Positions 56,906 through 64,000 of a stretch of DNA of 64,000 nt are shown one piece after another (within the stretch, counting starts at the first letter, position 1; every line of letters starts with the position of its first letter). The notes under the pieces were generated by a model, which was not told the DNA's origin, ran no database searches, and was given only the letters and a program-made list of their open reading frames with translations. Origin of the DNA: Lepus europaeus. Its lineage: Eukaryota > Chordata > Mammalia > Lagomorpha > Leporidae. The stretch spans positions 68,726,468 through 68,790,467 of the forward strand of contig NC_084838.1 of the NCBI RefSeq assembly GCF_033115175.1. The letters are read 5' to 3'. The position numbers were made by a program, and so were the translations under genes.

Positions 56906-57420
56906 ACAGGCATTTAGCCTGTTGGCTATGATGGCCATTAAGATGCCTGCATCCCAGATCCAAGAGAATGTTGGCTATTAAGAGATGTAAACACTTTGAA
57001 TTGGGAGGAGATAAGAAGAGAAAAGGGCAAGTGATCCAGTTCTAATCTTCATCTTCTGTTTTGTTACGAAGACAATAAAATCTAAAGGTTACCACTGTTC
57101 ATTTGGTCTTTTGGAAGGGAATGAACCAGAGCCATCAATAAAACTCCTCTTGGGGAAAAAAAAAAGATGCCTGCATCCCACATTGGAGTACCTGAGTTTG
57201 GTACCTGGCTCTGGCTCCTGATTTCAGCTTCCTGTTAAAGCAGACCTGAAAGGCAGCAGTGATTGCTCAATAGTTGTATTCCTACTACCCAGGTAAGAAG
57301 TCTGAATTGAGTTCCTTGTGCTAGCCTTGACCTGGCCCAGCCCTGGCCATTGAGGTCATTTGAGCAGTGAATTGCAAGCGCTCTTTCTGTTTCTAAAATA
57401 AATGAATCAATTAAATATAT
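56906..57420 (+). mobile_element. Old C-type SINE split by an RPL36A-type retrocopy
   Basis: The head half ends in aagatgcctgcatccca (56956). The body resumes at 57181 with 'cattggagtacctgagtttgg' and ends 'aaaataaatgaatcaattaaa'. The SINE is strongly diverged, so old. Confidence 0.8.
56957..57163 (+). pseudogene. RPL36A: 5'-truncated processed pseudogene of RPL36A/RPL36AL
   Basis: The parent is the 60S ribosomal protein eL42. The insert starts inside the coding region and, reading from the last base of the TSD, encodes [20 protein letters not shown] and then KRKGQVIQF, stop at 57043-57045. This is the full C-terminal 30 codons without a lesion. The 3' UTR follows with two AATAAA signals (about 57074 and 57137) and an A-run to 57163. 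A perfect 17-bp duplication, aagatgcctgcatccca, is at 56940-56956 and 57164-57180. The extended UTR could point to RPL36AL rather than RPL36A. It has no start codon or promoter of its own and is not functional. Confidence 0.93.
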
Positions 57421-58019
57421 CTTGATCTTTTAATTTACATACCTTTTATTACTAGTTGAATTTAAAAATACAAAGATCTTCATTGGTTATCTATGACTTT
57501 GTTAAATTAGCTCCATATTTTTGTATAAATCCCTGGCTTTCATTTGTTTCTGGTGCCCTTCAATCTATAGAACCATTGTTTTACCTTCTCCAGAGAATAA
57601 ACATTGAATATTTTGCAATGATCTGTTGTTGGGGAAGAGGTAGGGATGTCTAATTATATGACCAGGTCCCTAACCAATACTTTTAGTTGCATTTTCACAC
57701 TACCACCCTTCACTCCCTCCCCATTTCTGCAGACAGCTAGTGTTGCCAATACTGAAGTTGTTTTTTTTTTTTGCTAATTATGTGGTGTGATTTATTTTGA
57801 TTTTTGGATTTTCCCCTCTAAAAGCTTAGAATTCACATTTCTTAGCTCTTTCCTGTGAGTTACTTCTCTTCCATCTACTTTCTAGCTTACTTGTGGTGGT
57901 TGTCTTCTGATCTGTCTCTCTTTATAGGTTATACCTTAAAAGCATATAATCCCCTCTGCTGTCATTTTAGTGAGCTTAATGGTAGATATGTAGCTAAATT
58001 CTTGTGCTTATCTTTCTTT
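57421..58019. other. Intergenic, no gene recognised
   Basis: AT-rich unique sequence with a T-run at about 57760-57771. Confidence 0.5.
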
Positions 58020-58346
58020 TTTTGTGAAGATTTATTTATTTATTTGAAAATCAGATTTACAGAGAGAGGGAGAAACACACACACAGAGGTCTTCCATCTG
58101 CTGTTTTGCTGCACAGATGGCTGCAACAGCCAGGGCTGAGCCAGGTGAAGCCAGGAGCCAGGAGCTTCATCCATGTTTCCTACATGGGTGGCAGGGGCCT
58201 AAGCACTAGGACCATCTTCTGCTGCTTTTCACAGTCCATTACCAGGAGCTGGATTGGAAATGGAGCAGCCAGAACTTGAACCAGTCCCCATATGGAGTGC
58301 CAGCGTCACAGGCAGCAGTTTTACCTGCTATGCCATAACACTGGCC
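58020..58346 (-). mobile_element. Type B SINE with TSD
   Basis: It runs from tttgtgaagatttatttattt to 'tgccataacactggcc'. The flanks tgcttatctttc and ggcttatctttc are the TSD. Confidence 0.92.
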
Positions 58347-58543
58347 TGGGCTTATCTTTCAGTGTTGGATTGAAGACCTGGGCTGAAACTATATTATTTG
58401 TCCTGTTTAGATTGATAAATACTACAGAAGTCTCATAGGTATACATAGATGTACAGAGTAGTCACTTAGACCAGAGTCTCCCAAGTTTCCTCCCATCAGT
58501 ATGACAAATGATCTTCTATTGATGAACAATTTTCCTATGATTT

Positions 58544-58578
58544 CTTTTTTTTAGATTTGTTTATTTGAAAGTCAGAAT

Positions 58579-58614
<36 letters not shown>

Positions 58615-58836
58615 CTTCTATCTGCTGGTTTACTCCTCAGATGGTCAAAGCCAGGAGCCAGTAGCTTCCTCCTGGTGGGTGGCAGCATCCCATGCACTTG
58701 GTCCATTTTCTGTAACTTTCTCAGGCCATTAGCAGGTAGCTGTTTTGGAAGTGGAACAGCTAGGACATGAACTGCTGCCCATATGGGATGCCAGCGTCAT
58801 AGATGGTGGCTTTATTCACTGCACTACAACACCAGC
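58544..58836 (-). mobile_element. Type B SINE with (AG)n
   Basis: It runs from tttttttagatttgtttattt through a pure (AG)n at about 58581-58612 to 'cactacaacaccagc'. It is shortened in the middle. Confidence 0.88.
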
Positions 58837-58859
58837 ATCCCATGACCTCTTAAAATATC

Positions 58860-60349
58860 TCTCCACTCACATTTATTTTTTTTGAATTAACATACAAATT
58901 TATTTTGGAACACAATTTTAAAATCTATATATAGTTTTCCCACAATATACACTTCCTTAAACTTTTTGAAGACTCCTATATGTAGATATTTTGAAATAAA
59001 CTTGATTTTTTGCCCTACCTCTCTGTGAACTCTTTGACGTACCCCTGTAATGAGCCCTATCTGCCACAGCTGTAGTAAATATTAAATAACGCAACGTCTG
59101 AAGACCAAGCAGATGACAGATGCATAACACATGCTTGATCCACATCCACTCAATCATTAAGTTATTCACCATGAAGTTCCTTCGTTCTAAGTGTCCAAAC
59201 ACTGTTCAGAATCGCTCGTTTATTTCCTACAAACTATTTACCTAATTCATTAGCAGTGGTTGTGAAAGAAGAAATTCTCCCCATTGCTTTCTAACTTGGA
59301 TTCATAAAGTACCAAGATGGCACATGGTATTACATGAACATTAAATAATAACATGCTCTGCTCTGTAGCATATGTAGGCTTCACTCACATTTATAAAGGT
59401 ATTGAACAGTTGGGTTGTTCATGTAAAAACATTTGTGAACTTGTTTATTTGCATACAGTCTAGTAAATTAGATACATATATCCGCAGTGTAGATTAGGTC
59501 CCTAAGGACTTAGCAAAATATTGAATAACTGGTGGTGCTTGGGTACTGACAAAATGAACAGTGACTGGATCTCAGCTCTCTGGGGAGAGCATGAGGAGTT
59601 GGGGTGAAGATAGTAGCACTGCGAGGTAAGTGCAATGATACTTTCATATTTTACAGCAGATATGACAAAATTGACAGATATGATTAATTATCATCCCCAA
59701 GCCCTTTCTCTTTCGCTCCGACCATGTTGTCCTCTGTGAACTGGTTTCCTTTTCTAGGATGTAGATATTGCTTCTAGATGTTTTCTAGGATGTAGGTATT
59801 GCTTCAGCCTGTACTATCTGTTATTGTTTTGTCTCCTCTACTTAATATTCTCTCTAGCTTTCTTCATATGATCGATCCCATTTACAGACTCAAGCCTTCA
59901 CCAATTCCTGAGCTGGTCTTCTAGGTGGTAGCAGTCTAATAAATAACATCAGCAACGTGGTGCTTGCTGACAGTAGCCCAGACTGCCTGTGTAATCCCTG
60001 ACTTGAAGTTTTCCCTTCCATCTTCCATCTTGGCTTTATGGATAGGGTGGACTTTTGCTTCAGTTTCTCTTCCCAATATCAGTACCTGGTAACTTTTGGT
60101 ACATCTTACTTTCTTTGATTCTTCCTTTCCTTGGTCCCTTTCTGTAATCTTGCAACACATATACAGATACTGTCTGCAATCATGTTGTAGTTACTTATGT
60201 GGCTTTCAGCGTACTTGACACCTCAGCTCTGTTTTCTGCCTCTGGATTGCATTCCTTCAATATTGATACATCTCCAATTCGCGGCCAAGTTTTGCTGTAC
60301 CTTTTCTATGCCGTTTTACAGACTATCCAACTGCTTCCACAGGATGGTT
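58860..60349. other. Intergenic, about 1.5 kb without SINE
   Basis: No gene was recognised. A 31-bp tandem duplication is at 59750-59811. Frames at 58957-59202 and 59936-60160 (minus) lack family signatures. Confidence 0.45.
59750..59811. repeat. 31-bp tandem duplication
   Basis: ttttctaggatgtagatatt... (59750-59780) is repeated as ttttctaggatgtaggtatt... (59781-59811), with a few changes toward the end of the unit. Confidence 0.85.
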
Positions 60350-60682
60350 ATTTATTTATTTTTAAAAAGATTTTCTTTATTTATTTGAATGGTAGAGTTA
60401 CTGACAGTGAGGAGGAGAGACAGAGAGAAAGGTCTTCCTTCTGCTGGTTCACTCCTCAAATGGCCACAATGGCCAGAGCTGTGCCAATCCAAAGCCAGGA
60501 GCTTATTCTGGGTCTCCCACATAGGTTCAGGGGCCCAAGCACTTGGGCCATCTTCTACTGCTTTCCCAGGCCATAGCAGAGAGCTGGATCGGAAGAGGAC
60601 AGCTGAGACTAGAACCAGCACCCACATGGGATGCTGGCGCCCCAGGCAGAGGATTAACCTACTGTGCCACAGCGCCGGCTCC
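60350..60682 (-). mobile_element. SINE, intermediate type
   Basis: It runs from tttatttatttttaaaaagat to cacagcgccggctcc. It has 'gagttactgacagtgag', intermediate between types A and B. Confidence 0.92.
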
Positions 60683-61480
60683 TCACAGGACTGCTTTATA
60701 TCTTGAGTTGGGCAAATTACCACCCTGAAAAAAAAATCAGTGTACTGTTAGCAAAGATGGAGGGCAGATGGCTGATAGGATAGCTGCCAGACAGCTTTTG
60801 GCACACCATATCACATGCTGATTTTGGAGGTTCCCGACTAAAAAGGCCCACCAGGATATCAAACAGTGAAGATATCAGTGAGCAAGTGCTACCCAGATAC
60901 TGAGTTTCCAGGTAGCCTTTTAATCCCTCACCCTTAAATATGAGAAGACAGTTACAGATTATCGACATTTGAGGAAAGCTGTGTACACAAAAACAAAGGT
61001 AATAAAACATAAACATAAAAAATAATTTGGAGTAGACAGTGTAGAAAAAAGAAGAAAAATCATTAACATTCTTAGAAGACATTATAATCAAGAAACAAGA
61101 ACAGAATAAAAGAATATTTAAATAACAAAAAGCTCTTGAAAACTATAATTGTGATCACAAAATGATAAACTCAACAGAATATTCTTCAATAAGTAGAATG
61201 TTTTTGAAATGAAAAATAAGTAATAGAAGAACATTAATGTGTAATTCTGAGTGTTTTACCATCTGAATATAAGAGGTTCTGAAAAGAACTGAGAAGATAG
61301 AGCAGAAGAATTTGTCTATGAAATAATTCCAAAAAAATCCCCAGAACTAAATGCATACATCTCAGTCTAATTTCATAAAGTACACCCTTATGAAAATTTC
61401 AAAACTCAGGGAACAAAATGAAGATTCTATAAGTTCACAGATGCATGTGCGTGCACACATACAGAAAACAACAGACTAGG
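60683..61480. other. Intergenic, AT-rich, no gene recognised
   Basis: An A-run at 60728-60735. The latter half may already belong to the old L1 noted next. Confidence 0.4.
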
Positions 61481-62222
61481 ATTCAGAATGGCCTCAGATT
61501 TTTCTAAAGCAATACTAGAATCTAGAAGATGATAGAGCAATGCCTTCAAAATCTATCCTTGAATTTTGTGCCTAGCCAAATTATCAATCAAATGTGAGAT
61601 AGATAAGAGACATTTTTAAGACATGAAAAATTTTATATTTTATCTACTATGCACTCTGTCCCATCCAGGAAGTTACTGGAGCATATGCTCCACCAAAACA
61701 GAGATGAGGAAGATATACAGAAGAGGCCAAAGGAATTCCCAGAACTGATGATGAAGAAAGATCCCAGGATGAGAGTTATGCACTAAGACATTGAGGATAA
61801 CTAGTCCCCATTGGAAGATTTCATAAGACTCTGGAAAAGGCTTCTTTAACAAGATGTAATCAGTAGGATGCCTGATGCATATGGATGTGTGAAGCATATG
61901 TTAAGACTGGTGGTAGGGCCGGCACCGCGGCTCAATAGGCTAATCCTCCACCTTGCGGCGCCGGCACACCGGGTTCTAGTCCCAGTCGGGGCACCGGATT
62001 CTGTCCCGGTTGCCCCTCTTCCAGGCCAGCTCTCTGCTGTGGCCTGGGAGTGCAGTGGAGGATGGCCCAACTACTTGGCCCCTGCACCCCATGGGAGACC
62101 AGGAGAAGCACCTGGCTCCTGCCTTGGATCAGCGTGGTGCGCCGGCCGCCGCGGCCATTGGAGAGTGAACCAATGGCAAAGGAAGACCTTTCTCTCTGTC
62201 TCTCATTGTCCACTCTGCCTGT

Positions 62223-62264
<42 letters not shown>

Positions 62265-62400
62265 CTGGTGGCAAAGAGAGATAGTTTGATTCAAAGCAGG
62301 GAAACAAAATCAAGCCAGAGAGAAAGTTGAAAATTGATATAGACCTGGGGGCTGGTTGGAGCAGGGCAGGAGTTGTCAGCATAGGAAAAGTAACATCTAA
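61480..62400 (+). mobile_element. Old LINE-1 fragment, 5'-side (tentative)
   Basis: 'agaagatgatagagcaatgcc', 'ttcaaaatctatccttgaat', 'gcctagccaaattatcaatc', 'aggaagttactggagcat' and 'atgctccaccaaaacagag' follow the sense order of a known old L1 segment. The type A SINE at 61917 interrupts it. The right limit is uncertain. Confidence 0.5.
61917..62260 (+). mobile_element. Type A SINE with 38-bp A-tail
   Basis: The head is ggccggcaccgcggctcaat and the tail is a near-pure A-run of about 38. The TSD aagactggtgg is at 61903-61913 and 62261-62271. The length and purity of the tail argue for recent insertion. Confidence 0.96.
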
Positions 62401-62595
62401 TAACAGGAAGGATATTCCCTTGTTCTGACAGCCAGATGGAATATATGGTTTACTTGGGCATTCATTGGTATTTGGTTCCACTGTGACTCATTTCATCCTC
62501 ACTCCTTTTTTTTTTTTTTTTTTTAGACTCTAGTTTTGATGATATGTGACTCTCTTGAAGTTTATATGGATGAAGTTGACACCTTTTTGATTACT

Positions 62596-62921
62596 TTTTT
62601 TTCAAGATTGTATTATTTATTTGAGAGGCAGAGTTTCAGACACGGAGAGGGAGAGACAGAATTGTCTTCCATCTGCTGGTTCACTCTCCAAATGGCTGCA
62701 ATGGCTGGAGCTGAGCCTATCTGAAGTCAGGAGCCAAGAACTTCCTTGGGGTCTCCCATGTGGATGCAGGGGCCCAAGCACTTGGGCTTTCTTCTGCTGC
62801 TTTCCCAGGCCATAGCAGAGAGCTGGAACAAAAGAGAAGCATCTGGGACTTGAATGGTGCCCATATGGGATACTGGTACCACAGGTGGAAGCTTAACCCA
62901 CTACTCCACAGCACTGGCCCC
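62596..62921 (-). mobile_element. Type B SINE
   Basis: It runs from tttttttcaagattgtattatt to cacagcactggcccc. A separate T-run lies upstream at 62503-62525. Confidence 0.92.
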
Positions 62922-62985
62922 ATCCTTACTTCTTAAGTCAGTTCCAATGTGAAGGATATTAGGATTGTCACTGAAATTGCTTTCT

Positions 62986-63300
62986 TTTAAAGATTTATTT
63001 ATTTAATTGAAAGTCAGAATTACACACAGAGAGAAGGAGAGGCAGAGAAAGAGAGAGAGAGTTCTTCCATCTGCTGGTTCACTCCCCAATTGGCTGCAAT
63101 TACAGGAGCTGCACCGATCCGAAGCCAGGAGTCAGGAGCTTCTCCTAGGTCTCCCATGTGGGTGTAGGGGCCCAAGGACTTGAGCCATCCACTACTGCTT
63201 TCCCAGGCCATAGCAGCGGGCTGGATAGGAAGTGGAGCAGGTAGGACTTGAACTGGCACTGCAGAATGTGGCTTCATCCACTATGCCACCGCCCTGGCCC
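62986..63300 (-). mobile_element. Type B SINE
   Basis: It runs from ttaaagatttatttatttaatt to 'tgccaccgccctggccc'. The words tgaaatt and cgaaatt on its sides are a possible short TSD. Confidence 0.92.
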
Positions 63301-63367
63301 CGAAATTATGTTTTGTTATCAATTTCCATTTGGACCAAAATTCTCAACCCCTTAGACTTTAAGGTTG

Positions 63368-63694
63368 TTTTTTCTTTTTAAATTATTTTTCCGCTTATTT
63401 TTTAGGCAGAGTGACATAGGGAGAGACAAAGAGGTGTTCCATCTGCTGGTTTACTCCTCAAATGGCCACAATGTCTGGGGCTGGTCCAGTCCAATGCCAA
63501 GAGCCCAGAACTCCATCCAGGTCTCCCAAATGGGTGGTGGAGGCCCTGGTACTTGGGCCATCCTCTGTTGCCTTTCCAGGCACGTTAGCAAGGAGCTGCA
63601 TCGGAAGGAAGTGGAACAGCAAGTGCTCAAACCGATATAGGATGCTGGCCTTGCAAATGATGGCTTAGCTCACTATGCCACAACATCAGCCCCT
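63368..63694 (-). mobile_element. Type B SINE
   Basis: It runs from gttttttctttttaaattat to 'atgccacaacatcagcccc'. The flanks gactttaagg and aactttaagc are a mutated TSD. Confidence 0.9.
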
Positions 63695-64000
63695 AAACTT
63701 TAAGCCTTAAAATTGTGTGCTTTCTGTTTAGGCAGTTCTCCCAAACAGACCCAGTTTCCTTAAAATGTTGTGAAAGCAGTGACAGGGTTTATCTAACATG
63801 TACACCCAGACAACAGCGATATCTGGTGGTGATTCTAGGGAATGGAGTCTTTACTGTGATTGCCAGTTACAGAAATGTTACTATAGCTCTGTTCTAACAT
63901 CCTTTTTGGGTTAAGTTGGGTCAGTAGTCTTTTTCAATTTCTCCTGGAGTTGACTTGCTTGTTTCCTTTGTCAGGTATTTCATATTGACATCAACTATTT
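63695..64000. other. Intergenic to window end
   Basis: Unique sequence. The short frame at 63715-63897 has no recognised family. Nothing else is seen. Confidence 0.45.

Overview
The window is mammalian, almost certainly lagomorph, nuclear DNA, best read as European rabbit (Oryctolagus cuniculus). The main evidence is the very high density of tRNA-derived C-type SINEs, with heads like GGCCGGCGCCGTGGCTCA and tails reading TGCCTGTC-A(n) or CTTTCAAATAAATAAAT. These dominate rabbit DNA. A rabbit-type young LINE-1 3' end occurs twice. There are no operons, no CRISPR and no prokaryotic features. Most ORFs longer than 60 aa are SINE or simple-repeat translations, not genes.

The only convincing intact protein gene is an intronless minus-strand ORF of 228 codons at 41051-41737, recognised as TPD52L3 (tumour protein D52-like 3). 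It sits next to a small CpG-rich block with two ETS-type motifs. In human, TPD52L3 lies between IL33 and UHRF2 on 9p24, so the window is probably the rabbit counterpart of that interval. No IL33 or UHRF2 exon was recognised here.

Layout: 1-9.6 kb holds SINEs, one solo LTR (921-1292) and old LTR debris. 9.6-14.9 kb has a SINE carrying a 53-bp patch copied from 1.1 kb away, and a segment with a CpG-decayed tRNA-Met half that reappears inverted at 33.5 kb. 14.9-22.7 kb is mostly unique, with a second LTR (about 16729-17330) and a decayed, unidentified reading frame. 22.7-33.2 kb is a SINE-riddled old L1 on the minus strand, into which an SPG21 (maspardin) mRNA was retrocopied (29175 to about 32000). 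34.1-35.9 kb is a 5'-truncated young L1 with a perfect target-site duplication (TSD). 36-48 kb is the quietest part and contains TPD52L3. 48-64 kb is SINEs, MIR/L2 relics, old L1 pieces, an AT-palindromic microsatellite and a 5'-truncated RPL36A-type retrocopy inside an old SINE.

Working shorthand: 'type A' SINEs have the GGCCGGCGCC...TGCCTGTC-A(n) form, many with perfect TSDs, so they are young. 'Type B' SINEs have the older GGGGCC(A/G)GC...TTTCAAATAAATAAAT form. Subfamily names were not assigned because no alignment to a repeat library could be run. All repeat boundaries and identities were judged by eye.
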